In this document: in pieces, positions 11,859 to 22,500 of the stretch
Position numbering within the stretch: position 1 is the stretch's first letter
How the letters are laid out: every line of letters begins with the position of its first letter
NCBI GenBank assembly: GCA_963576735.1
Contig: OY755174.1
Location: forward strand, 8,990,001 to 9,054,000
Length of the DNA: 64,000 nt
Origin: Bedellia somnulentella
Lineage: Eukaryota > Arthropoda > Insecta > Lepidoptera > Bedelliidae
Direction of reading: 5' to 3'
Notes under the pieces: generated by a model
What the model saw: the letters and a program-made list of their open reading frames with translations, nothing else
What the model was told of the DNA's origin: nothing
Databases searched by the model: none
Program-made: the position numbers and the translations under genes

Positions 11859-12020
11859 TTACATTATTTGTGTGTAGCAACTGTAAATGTTGATGCAAGG
11901 GTTCACAGCACACACTCTCTGTGGGCACGGTATATTTGGTGCGAAATGAACTGGGCCTGTAGGTCCGCAAGATGGTGTGGAGCATGGATTTGCCACACAT
12001 GCGGGAGGACAACAAGGCAT
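11859..12020 (-). CDS. 53-aa Cys/Pro-rich small protein (paralogue of 5411-5572)
   Basis: A single open frame of 53 codons starts MPCCPPACVANPC and ends PCINIYSCYTQIM. It is the same length as the copy at 5411-5572, with 31 of 53 identical residues. Cysteines are more frequent here (10 against 8), the extra ones lying in the diverged N-terminal half. A TATAAA word lies about 57 nt upstream of the ATG on the minus strand (12082-12077), which could be a promoter element. A longer overlapping frame of 76 codons exists on the same strand but lacks the homology and is a shadow. Both copies point the same way about 6.3 kb apart, as expected for a tandem duplication later separated by insertions. 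Function unknown. Confidence 0.72.
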   Translation of the reverse strand: MPCCPPACVANPCSTPSCGPTGPVHFAPNIPCPQRVCAVNPCINIYSCYTQIM

Positions 12021-12307
12021 ATTTATAATTTATGAAAAGCAAAATACTTGGAAATTTAATGTTGTGTATTGAAGGTTTTATAATCGTTGGAATATCGTGG
12101 TGACTTTGCTTTTATACCTGGTATTGCAGTTCCTTATAGATTTTATCATTATTTCTATGCAGTCTTATCCATGGCCTACCTAAAATTTTACAGTATACAT
12201 AAAAAAACATCTGTTTTTAAAGTAATGTTGGTGCTTTTGAAACTTGTTCATTTACTTTTTGTGTTACCATTTGTTCATTGAAAAGGGATGATGAAATGAT
12301 TAAACTA

Positions 12308-12757
12308 ATTCTGTTAAAAACTAGCCAAGTCTCGATAGAGCTGCTTGTTTATCCCCAAAAAAGTAATGAAATTATAGTAAATTTTACGTGACCTGGCTAT
12401 TCACTTGCAATTAGTAGATTATGATTAAAGTTTAAGGAAAACATAGAAATAATCACCAGAGTTCTTACAACTAAAAATAAAGATAGATTAGAATCACAAA
12501 AAAATGTTAAGTGGACTCTGCATAATTGGAAAGAAGTTTAGAAGATTTGAATAAATCTGCAAATAACTTAGTAAACAAACTTGTACATACAAAACGTGTA
12601 AATAGTGTTCAACGGCCAAGTCACGTAAAATTAACTATAGTAATAAATAAATCGCAGTAAGGAATCTTAGAATTGGCTCCACTTATTTTAGAGATTTCAT
12701 TACTTTTTAGGGATAAACAAGCAGCTCTATCGAGACTTGGCTAGTTTTTTACAGAAT
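12308..12757. mobile_element. 450-bp MITE with about 55-bp terminal inverted repeats
   Basis: Both ends carry attctgt followed by aaaaactagccaagtctcg and continue through agagctgcttgtttatccc to aagtaatgaaat in inverted orientation, with two or three mismatches. An inner inverted pair gccaagtcacgtaaaatt / aattttacgtgacctggc extends the symmetry. No ORF. Confidence 0.8.
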
Positions 12758-13559
12758 GTTTTTGGTGGGATTTCACTTCTTTTTGACAGGACGTAGACTG
12801 ATTGAATGGTTATATTTTCTTATTATTATATTATCTTGTGAAATCAAATAAAAATAAACTCCACGACTTCTCAAATCTTTAAAAAACACGAAAAAAACTT
12901 TTAAATGTGTAAATAAATACGCTACCGGGATTTAAATACAGCCAGCGCCATCTAGTGACGTGTACTGGTACTAATGCTAAATAACGTGAGCGAAGCCGCG
13001 GCTGAGTGCTAGTAAATAAATGATAATTATTATTGGACTGAATATTTTTATTTATTGAGTAGAATACAGTTAATCGACTACTATTTCTCGTAAATACGCT
13101 TATTATAGTTTGGCAGTACTCTTATTATGTTTTCTCATCAGCGTCACCAGGTAGTCCAGAACTTCCATAAAACTTGTTCTGATCTTTTCTATATGTGGGC
13201 GTTAAAATCTACGTCTGTACCAAATTTTAGCTCTCTAGGTCTATGGGAAGTACTAGTGCTATTTTGATGATCAGTGAGTCAGTCAGTCAGTGTCGAAAAT
13301 GCGAAACTTTGAATTAGCTTAACTTTGGAATTAATTGATCTATCGACTTGAAATTTTGGATTTCAAGTGTGTGATTGCGAATTTCTACGTGACGAATTTC
13401 AGCGTTTTAATTCTATCCAGAGGTTCTCGAATGGGGCCCTAAAAGCGGCGAAACGGTTCCAGAAAGAGTGGTATGGCAGTGTTTGTTTCGCACTCGACTT
13501 GGCGGGAGCACTGCCGTGCCCCCAGATTAGGAATACTTCCAGATAATATGGAGCTAATG
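12758..13559. other. No gene; repeat-derived sequence
   Basis: It contains the common insect-repeat words gccagcgccatctagtgac (about 12950) and gagcgaagccgcggctgagtg (about 12987). No conserved ORF. Confidence 0.5.
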
Positions 13560-13795
13560 TGAAAGGTAATGTTAGTAGAGGACGGCCATAAAAGACACAC
13601 TTAGACCAAATTGAGAGTGGGCTCAAAAAGGGAGGCGTCCGAAGTATGAAGAATAAAAGAGCATGTATGAAAAGATTGATAGATGTAGACGAAGCAAGAG
13701 AGGTTTGCCAGGATGGTACGAAGTGGCGATCGATAGTCTCTGCCTACCCCAATGGGAATTAACGGCATGAGTATATGTATGTATGTATAGATATA
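13560..13795 (+). repeat. LINE 3'-end fragment with untranslated tail
   Basis: It holds the C-terminal coding segment (ggtaatgttagtagagg ... gcatgtatgaaaagattg), then the tail gcctaccccaatgggaat ... catgagtatatgtatg. This copy shows the LINE 3' module clearly. Confidence 0.8.
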
Positions 13796-13898
13796 TATGA
13801 ATACATCCACTCAAATTTTTAATATGTTTTATATTTAAATTATTTAAAACGTACTCAGTGTAAATTCGGCTATTTACACTGAGTACAATTAAATTTAT

Positions 13899-14552
13899 AT
13901 GTTTACAAGGGATGGAAAATGTGATGAAGACATTGAAAGAAGAGTGAAAAAGGGTAATGCGATAATACTAGTCTATCGATGTCTGGAAAGGCCCGTATGG
14001 CTGTGCACGATCCTGTTCTTGTTCCTACGCTTCTGTATGGAAGCGAATGTTGGGTTTGGCAGAAGAAGCATGAGAGCAGTGTGAATACAGTAGATATGAC
14101 GTCCTTCGGTTTTATTTTAAATGGTAGGTTATGTGATCGAGTGAGAAATAGTGTGATTCGTGAAATGTGTGGTGTGAAAGATTATATTGTAAGGAAGATA
14201 GAAAAAGAAATGTTGAGATGGTTTGGGCACATAGAGAGAATGGATGATAGGGAATTGGTAAAAGGTAACTATAGAGCTACTTTGGAAGGTAATGTTAGTA
14301 GAGTACAATTACGGAGGACATACTTGGACCAAATTGAGAGTCTGCTTGAAAAGGCAGGCATCCAAAGAATGAATAATAAAAGAGCATGTGTGAAAACATT
14401 TATGGTGTAAAAAAGCTAGAGAGGTTTGCCAGGATCGAACGAAGTGGCGAAAGAAGAATCGAAAAGAGCATGTGTGAAAACATTTATGGTGTAAAGAAGC
14501 TAGAGAGGTTTGCCAGGATCAAACGAAGTAGCGATCGATAGTCTCTGCATAA
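13899..14552 (+). pseudogene. Non-LTR retrotransposon C-terminal remnant
   Basis: The frame 13979-14410 encodes the typical segment following the reverse transcriptase: TLLYGSECWVWQKKHES, then RNSVIREMCGVK, then RWFGHIERMDDRELVKG, then LRRTYLDQIESLLEKAGI. The frame is broken upstream and ends early. The 3' part (about 70 bp including gtgtgaaaacatttatgg) is duplicated in tandem at 14388-14450 and 14468-14540. The clade is not resolved. Confidence 0.8.
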
Positions 14553-15369
14553 CGCTAACCCATTTTTTTAATCAAATATTTTTATTTCAAATAAAAACAA
14601 AACTTTGATGTGACATGTAGGTTCAGAAAAATACCACCCTATCAAAATACGTTCAAACATGTCCTTAGCAATAACAGACATACATAATTACATGTATATC
14701 TGTTATTATTATAATCACGCCTATAAATAAAGAGAAGCGGGACCCAGAATCGGAGTTGGAAATTCCTTAGCTACTTTTAAAGTTTAGTAGGGAGGAGATG
14801 TAAACACAAATAATGGTTGTAGATGTCTCCAGTAACATTGTTCAAAAATAATTAAAAATGTACCGGAAACAGTAAGTTGACTTTTAGGACATCCGCAGGA
14901 AGAAATGGAAAATTGCTTTTCTAAGCGGACACAAAGCAACTTATATTAGAGTATATAAATAAATATTTAGGGACACACTTTGCTTAAAAATTTTTGTATT
15001 TCCAATTTAGTTTTACATAATAGGTATTAAAAATACCCATGTTGCTATCGATCAATCACCATTTAATCACGAACTCACCATCCTTTATATTTAAAATCTT
15101 GTCCCTACTAATGTTCCAAAGGAGGCTGAGGAATTTCCGATTCTGAAGCCCTGGCTTCCCCTCTTTTGGTATTGATTTATGTGTGTCTGTTATTACTAAG
15201 AATATGTTTTAGTTCATATTTTGGTTTCAGAACTGTTTTTTTTACAATATCTATATCTTTAGCTGATAATGCTGTTAAAAATTAGTATGTGCTCACATTT
15301 TTGAAACTATTATGTGGGGCATCAATTCAATTTAAAATTGTTGGGCAATTGGTTACTTCACCTTCGATA
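14553..15369. other. No gene; partial SINE-A at about 15105-15190
   Basis: AT-rich sequence. The only recognisable piece is a diverged SINE-A 3' part (ccaaaggaggctgaggaatt). Confidence 0.5.
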
Positions 15370-16140
15370 TGAAAAGAAGAAGAACGTGAGCGTGAAATTG
15401 ATTATGGACTGAGAATACTGAGAATGACAGGATTCCTCGCTAAAAGCCTCATATACGATGAAAAGTAATATGTATCAACGGTGAATGAGTTGCAAGAGAT
15501 GTTGAATATTGCATGTACGTCTTTTCTAAGAAAGGGAATGAGGGCGAATCTGGACAAAATCAAGTTAATGGTTAATAGGTGGTAAAAAATGGAACAACTG
15601 AAAGAGTTTGTATATCTGGCAAGTTGCAAGGGACCAATAATGTGCAGAAGCTATTGAAAGGAGAGTTGAAAAGAGAAATGCGGTGAATGGAGGCATAAAC
15701 AGTCTGATGTCGAGCCAGTGGAAATGAGATCCCTCAGAAGTATATGTATATGTAATATTAGGTTGTGCGACAGAGTAGGAAATAGTATGATTCGTGATCG
15801 GTTAGGTGTGAAATATGACGTAGTGTGTAAGATAGAAAAAATAATAGGATGGTTTGGGAACGTAGAGAGGATGGATGAAAGTATAGTGGCGAAAGATATA
15901 TATATAAGGTCATTGTGGATGGTGTTGTTATTAGAATCCGGCCGCGAGAGACGGACGTTAGAAAACGAAATTGTTTTTACAAAGGCGAAAAACCGAAGTG
16001 AAAAGAATAAAAGCCCGTGTATGAAAAGAGTAATGAATGTGAGAGAAGAGAGAGAGAGATTTGGCAGGATCGTGCAATGTGGCGATTGATACGAGTAATG
16101 ATAATGTATGCCTACCCCAAAAGTAACAACGGGCGTGAGT
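15370..16140 (+). pseudogene. Non-LTR retrotransposon remnant, reverse transcriptase end to 3' tail
   Basis: The same LINE family as 13899-14552. The ORF 15718-16089 carries RLCDRVGNSMIRDRLGVK and GWFGNVERMDES, followed by the tail tgcctaccccaaaagtaac...gggcgtgagt. Several stops interrupt the frame upstream. Confidence 0.75.
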
Positions 16141-16584
16141 TTAAGAAAGTTTAAAAAGAAGTTTGAGTAAAAAGTTGTTGCCGTGTAGTGCCGGCTTAGA
16201 ATGTCACTACCCTTTTTTAATCACAGGTGTCATAAGAGGCGAAGGGGTATGCTCCGCTGTTACACCACGCTGTTCACCCAGTGTAACTGCGGAGCAATTT
16301 TTTTCTTCGCAGTTACACCAACGTGTTTTTGTCATGAATTTAACAGCTCTACAGATATGATATGATCATAGACGAAACATATCGTGGATACCGTATTTGG
16401 ACTTGCGAAATTTTCGCGTGTTCAAAATCATCAAGAGGTGAAAACACTTAATATTATTTTTGCAAAATGTTGCTAATTTTAAACAAAATTCTTATTAGGT
16501 ACTCGGCAAGCACTAAGAGTTTATAGGTTCATTAGAAAAATCCCTAACGCAGGATTTAGTATGCATATTAGTATGAAAAAAAAT

Positions 16585-19208
16585 GGCTTATTCCGTTTAT
16601 CCACCCTAAAAAATCCTCCCTAAGTCGGATATTCGGAAACGCATGTCCGATTATCCACCCTGAACGGGGTGGATATCCGGAATGCATATAATATAGTTCT
16701 TCCGATTTTTTACCCCAAGTACAGTAATTTACAGAAACAAAATGGGTCCAAGAAACATCGTGAACATTAAAATACTTAAGATAAACATACCTACTTTCTT
16801 ACTTACAGTTTGAATAAAAATATCTTACAAACTTAGGGTCTTTTATCTGTAAATGACTGTACGTAGGCAGGGTAGAAAATCGGAAGAAACATTTTATTAT
16901 GAACTAGCTGTGCCCGCGACTTCGTTCGCGTGATTGTTGAGAACAAAAAAACGTCGTTTAGTTAAGAGTATATCACCTTTCTGAAATAAAATAAAGAACC
17001 AATGAAATCTAATGCGGACAATTATTGTGATGTAGGAACTATTGAGTATTCCATAATGATATTTAATTAATTACAGTAGCCATTATCCAGTTGAAATAAT
17101 AAAAGGTCGTAACTGTGTGTATCTCATTTGAATAAGTGTTTATTTAGATACAGTTACAGGGTTAGCCAAAGATTATGGATCGCTACCTTGTACGATCCTA
17201 GCTGAGCTGCATAATGCATCAATATATTATAATATATATTATAAATATATTATAAAGCCCTTTTGTTTTTAACACTTCGGAATTTTGCATATAGATCATA
17301 TATCAATCCCGCCCGATTTCGGCCACAGCAACTTCTGGTATCCGGCTATTAAGAGTGTGTTCATGTGCTCTCATGTGACTGACATAGCCAATCTTTCCGA
17401 CAAATGTTCTATGACGTATGTTGAAAAATCAGTAACCCTCCAATATATAGGTAGTTATTATTGATGGCCGCAGGTGGTCGGGCCTTGAGCTCATCACTCT
17501 TTGCTTCGAGCTCATCACGTCTTTTCCTTCCGAAAAGAAATATTAACCGGTTGACAGGAAGGGGGGAAGGAATTTCACTCAAGAAAGAATAAAACAAACG
17601 GGGTAAGCTAAATAAAACCGCTCAAAAAAGGTACTTTACTATTATTAGGGTTTACGGTTGTTGGTTGTACTATGATAATACATTGAATTAAATCGATTTA
17701 TCAGTGGCATAATACGCACTGTAATAGCTGTGTAGTGTCGGCTTAGAATAGCACTACCCCATTTCTTCCGGTGGATGTACGTAAGAGGCGACTAACGGTA
17801 TTGGGGGTTTTTAAGGGATTTTTGGGCGATGCGGTTGGAGACCCATCACCAACAACCTTTATTTTACCATCTTTTCCCCACTCAATTTTCCAAAAGTGGC
17901 TGAGGAATTTCTAATTCCTTAGCTCTGGCTACCCCTTCTAGGGATTTATAGTCGTGAGTATATGTATGTATAATATGCAAATATAACTAAATTAAGGTTA
18001 GTCACTAAGGTCACTACATCATTTTAGTGTTTAAAAAAGTAGAACTTAAAGGATGTCTTATGTTTCTGGTGTTTAATACATACATACATACATATTCTCA
18101 CGCCGTTAGTTCCCATTGGGGTAGGCAGAGACTATCGATCGCCACTTTGTACTTTACACTTTTTTTATCGCCAATGTGGAAGGTAATGTTAGTAGAGGAC
18201 GACCTCGGAGGACACATTTGGATCAAATAGAAAACGTGCTCAAAAAGGCAGGTGTCCGCAGTATGAAGAATAAAAGAGCATGGATTGATGGATGTAAACG
18301 AATTCAGAGAGGTTTGGTGTTTAATGTAGACCAAAATTCAGTTTTTTTATTATAAACGTTCACGAAACCTGGTTGTGAAGTGACGTGCATTTGAAGAATG
18401 GCTAGGAATTTCAAAATTCTGCTCACCAAATTGGATTTATTAATAGGCAGACTATTTACATAATATATTAATATTAATAAGCCTAATTTAAGAAACTAAG
18501 TAAAGATAATATTTAAAAGCATTTTAGTTATTTTCATAGTCGGCGAATTCACTTGACATTGGCAGCTTGTATTAATTTCGTCTTGCTTGTTTCCTGCAGC
18601 TTCTATTACTTTAACCGACTTTGAAATAAGGGGTTAAAGGGGCTAAAAAAATGCAAATTTTATTTTTGCTTTATTTTATTTTGGTTCTTTATTTTATTTT
18701 TTCACAACGCCATCTATCGGACTTTGGATTCAAACTATCAACATTAGTTCTATATTTAGACTTAAGATGTCGTTGCAAGTACTATACTGAATTGCGTAAC
18801 GTAATATTTTTCTTCTTCAACTCACAAAATTAATCATATCTTTTGATAGAGTGAACCGATTTCGATGAAACAAAAACTAAGTTATACCTCAAGTTACGTA
18901 TAATTTTTGTATATAAACATTTTCAACATCGAATTCGTAGATTTTACGTGGTGTGCGCACAAACAAACATATAAACAGACAAACAGACAAAAATTGAAAA
19001 AATGATGGAAATGGGTTCTGTTACTTATCTGTTCACACGCTGGCTATTTTTTTTTTCAATTTCTTCAATGTACAAAAATGACTTTTCTACAGATTTATTA
19101 TATGTATAGATTCCGATTATTCACCCCGTTCAGGGTGGATAATCGGACATGCGTTTCCGAATATCCGACTTAGGGAGGATTTTTTAGGGTGGATAAACGG
19201 AATAAGCC
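16585..19208. mobile_element. Long-TIR MITE (same family as 41571-41997) carrying a 2.2-kb insertion
   Basis: The ends GGCTTATTCCGTTTATCCACC and its complement match the intact copy at 41571-41997. The flank aaaaaaat on both sides fits an 8-bp target duplication. The element is opened between about 16900 and 19108 by element copy B. Confidence 0.85.
16903..19108. mobile_element. Interspersed element copy B, twin of 6604-8890
   Basis: It has the same termini and the same internal passengers (SINE-A 17726-17969, LINE pieces 18075-18320) as copy A. Differences are small indels and the absence of the 66-bp SINE-C insert present in copy A. The insertion point inside the MITE defines its two ends. 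Confidence 0.85.
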
Positions 19209-19551
19209 AAAAAAATGCTACGCTACTGGGTGAACAGAGCCCGGCGCGGTGTAACAGCGGAACATACACCGAGGCGACTAAGGGGAGGTTGTTTTGGGTG
19301 ATGCGGTTAGAGGCCTATACTTTATTTCTTCCATCTTGTCCCCCATCAACTTTCAAATTTGGAGTTTCTAGATCTGAAGCTCTGGCTACCCCTTTTGGGA
19401 TTTATGGCCGTGAATATATGTTAGAAAGACGGAAGACGGAATGGTAAGACCTAGCGTGGGTGCACCGTTGACACTTGAGTAATAAAACAAATATTAAACG
19501 GTACAAAATTTAATACAACAAAACTAATCAGGACTAGGACCAGCACATATT

Positions 19552-22500
19552 TTATCTTCGGATGAAGGCGCTACCACAGTGGCCGACGGCGATGGTGGCC
19601 TTGTCGAACGCTGCTACCGGCACGGGCGGCTGCCCCACCGCGAGAATGGCATCTGTTAACGAAACAGGGAATTGAACTCTTTGTTAATTAGGGAATAATA
19701 GGGAATAAGATAACTGTATGCAGTTATTAGTTATCAGCAACGTAGATTTTAAATGGGTTATTAAATTATTTGCCACTTGTTTGGCTCTAACACTTTTAGT
19801 GTGTGCAGCAGCTAGAGTATATCAAAATATAACACGTTATCTCGTTGAAAAATTATATACATTCGGATTAAACCGTAAAAAAACGTGTAGTATACTTAAT
19901 TCACCTGAGTTAATTCACCTAGGTGAATTACATATACTATTCATAAATTTTATTCACCTAGGTGCATTAAGTATACAAGAAATAAACTTTATTCACCTAA
20001 TTCACCTAGGTGCTTTAAATGCACTTATAGTAAACTTTATTCACCCAATGATATTTAAACTTTTATAAATAAATTTCTTGGCACTTGAATTGCAACCGTG
20101 ATAGCCCAGTGGGTAGAACACTCGGTTATCGTGCAAACGACTAGTGTTCAAATCCTGGGTCGGGCCTACACCAATTTGTCTTTTCTAAAGACATGTGTGT
20201 GGTTAATTTATCATGGTTGTTAACGGTGAGGGAAAACATCGTGAGGAAACCCACATGGCTGAGTTGTACTTAGTCATGTGACAGTGTATTCGTACAAAAC
20301 GGCGATAGGCCTGCCCCCTATCACGTGAGTACACTGTCCATGCAAAACGTGGGTACTCTGAACACCAGGTGACAAAGTCACGTGATGTTCAGAAGTATTA
20401 GTACCTCTGCCAACCCCTTCGGGGATATCCGGCGTGAACGTTTATGTTTATGTTATGTTATGTTGAATTTGAAGTGTGAAAATTAATGACAAGATAATTT
20501 GCGAATATCAGTTACGCCTTTTAGATGGCCAAATAACAGTGGGTCATTTTTTAGAGATGGTTCGTTAAATAATTTCATTTATAATATAATTTTTCAATTC
20601 TAGAAAACGATTCTGTTACGGTATGGTTTTTTTTATTTAACAAATAACTCACTTTGAGCCAATGTTGAAGGTAATGTGAGTAGAGGACGATCACGGAGGA
20701 CACACCTGGACCAAATAGAGAGTGTGCTCAAAAAGGCCGGCGTCCGAAGTATGAAGAATATCAGAATGTATGAAAAGATTGATGAATGTAAACGAAGCTA
20801 GAGATATTTGCCAGGATCGTACAAAGTGGCGATCAATACTGCCGTCCCGAGACTAAACCGCAGTAATCGACATTTTTGCGGTTTTCAGTTTTTCGTAGAT
20901 TCTAAGAGTGCAGTTTCAGAGCTATCTAGTAAATTGATCCATATATTGCTATGTCATGTAGAAGTATTTTATTTTATTTTCTAAAAATTTATACTGCCTT
21001 TTAGACTCCCTCCTAAAAAAACGCTAATTTTGATTTATTTGATCTAAAAAACTAACTAAAATGCAGTAAATCACTTACTTCCCGGCTTTTTTCAAGGTTT
21101 CCTCGGTAAAATGCAGTAAGTGCGCTAAGATTATAACTCGTTATTTAGTTCTTTGTTCAACGTCATTTTTACTTAAACTATCTAAAACGCAGTATTATTG
21201 AGCTTCGTACAATATTTTTTTTACTGCTTTTAAAATAAAATATTTTTGAGTGATGAAAACTGCCTAAAATGCAGTAAATTCAAATATTACTTCGCTTAAA
21301 TCAGGAAAAGCTTATATTGACAACACTCTAAAACCAACTAATACGCAGTATTTACATACATTACTTCGATTTAATTTGGAGAATCACTATCATATTTATT
21401 TTATGAACTAAGTAAAACGAAGTAACTTCTCATGTTACTGCCTTTTAGCTTGTAGTGGACAGTTATTATTCTCTTGTAACTGCAAGCAAAACAGGTATAA
21501 TATATACACTTACTGCAATTAAGCTGGTATTGCGTTGCATTTCTAAATCTTAATACTAACTAAATGGACGTAATGAACTAATTTACTGCGGTTTAATTTG
21601 TACTTAAAATAAATATTTAATATACAGAACCAAAGTAGAAAACGCACCTTTTGCCAAACAAAGCATTTTTGATACTACAATGGCACAAAATTTTGACTTT
21701 TCTGTGTTCGCACCGGCAGCAGTGGAAAGCCACGAAGACGAAATGTTGCCCGTCGACCTATTTTGCAGGGAATCTCCATCTTTCCTGAAGGAACCATTCG
21801 ACCCAAACGTTTTTGAGAATTCCGACGATTCGGTAAAAGACAAAAATTACATGCCACCAATGTCGCCTTCTTCTACTACGTCAACTGACCCAGATCTTGA
21901 ATTGGTGGTAAACAATAGACGCATGGTCTCACCAATTAGCAATGCATTGAATGTAGCACAACCTGGCCCATCTGGTGAAGACTTTCCTAAACCAAAAAGG
22001 AAGAAGTCTAGTCGCACTGAAAAACAGAGACAAAAACGCGAAGCAAACTTAAATAAATATCCTATTCAAGAACCTTGCAGAAACCTTTGTAGAAAAACGT
22101 GTTTTGTAAATTTTTCGGAAGCCGAAAGAAAACAAATACATGATTATTATATATCAAGCATTTAGTAACTGAAGTACGGTGCAGTCGAGTGTCAGACAAA
22201 GCTAAACGGCCGCGGATTGTAACTTATAAGTATGTATTATCCAAAGAAGAAGACGAGACTATTGACGTTTGTAAAACCTTTTTTCTGGGTACACTTGGCT
22301 ACAAACCAAAGAACGACAAACACATTCTGTCAGTACTTAAAAAGTCTATTAGAGATCAGTGTGACAAAAGAGATGGCCGCAATTTAAAACCCACAATTAT
22401 TGACAGGGAGTTAATTAAACAACATATCGAATCGTTCAATCCAGAAGTGCATCATTACCGTAGGAGTCATGCACCTAATAGAAGGTATCTACCAAGTGAT

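Larger units (their letters stand above)
16241..19257. mobile_element. DNA element with TIRs ending in 'ccgctgttacacc', itself interrupted
   Basis: The left end tatgctccgctgttacacc and right end (complement of ggtgtaacagcggaacata) are inverted, each followed inward by ctgttcacccag on its own strand. The segment 16366-16556 recurs inverted at 24484-24672, showing a repeat family. The element is interrupted by a MITE at 16585. Confidence 0.7.
16183..19420 (+). repeat. SINE-A copy split by a 3-kb nested insertion
   Basis: The 5' part is 16183-16240 (gtgtagtgccggcttagaat ... cataagaggcga). The 3' part is 19258-19420 (gaggcgactaagg ... ggatttatggccgtgaata). The word gaggcga occurs at both junctions as the target duplication. 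Confidence 0.75.

Noticed and set aside
12087..12281. A 64-codon hydrophobic plus ORF
   Set aside because: Starts at TTG, AT-rich, no splice sites or homologue; overlaps the likely promoter of the minus-strand gene.
13399..13814. Three overlapping minus ORFs of 63-75 codons
   Set aside because: Antisense of a LINE 3' end; the plus strand carries the recognisable retroelement sequence.
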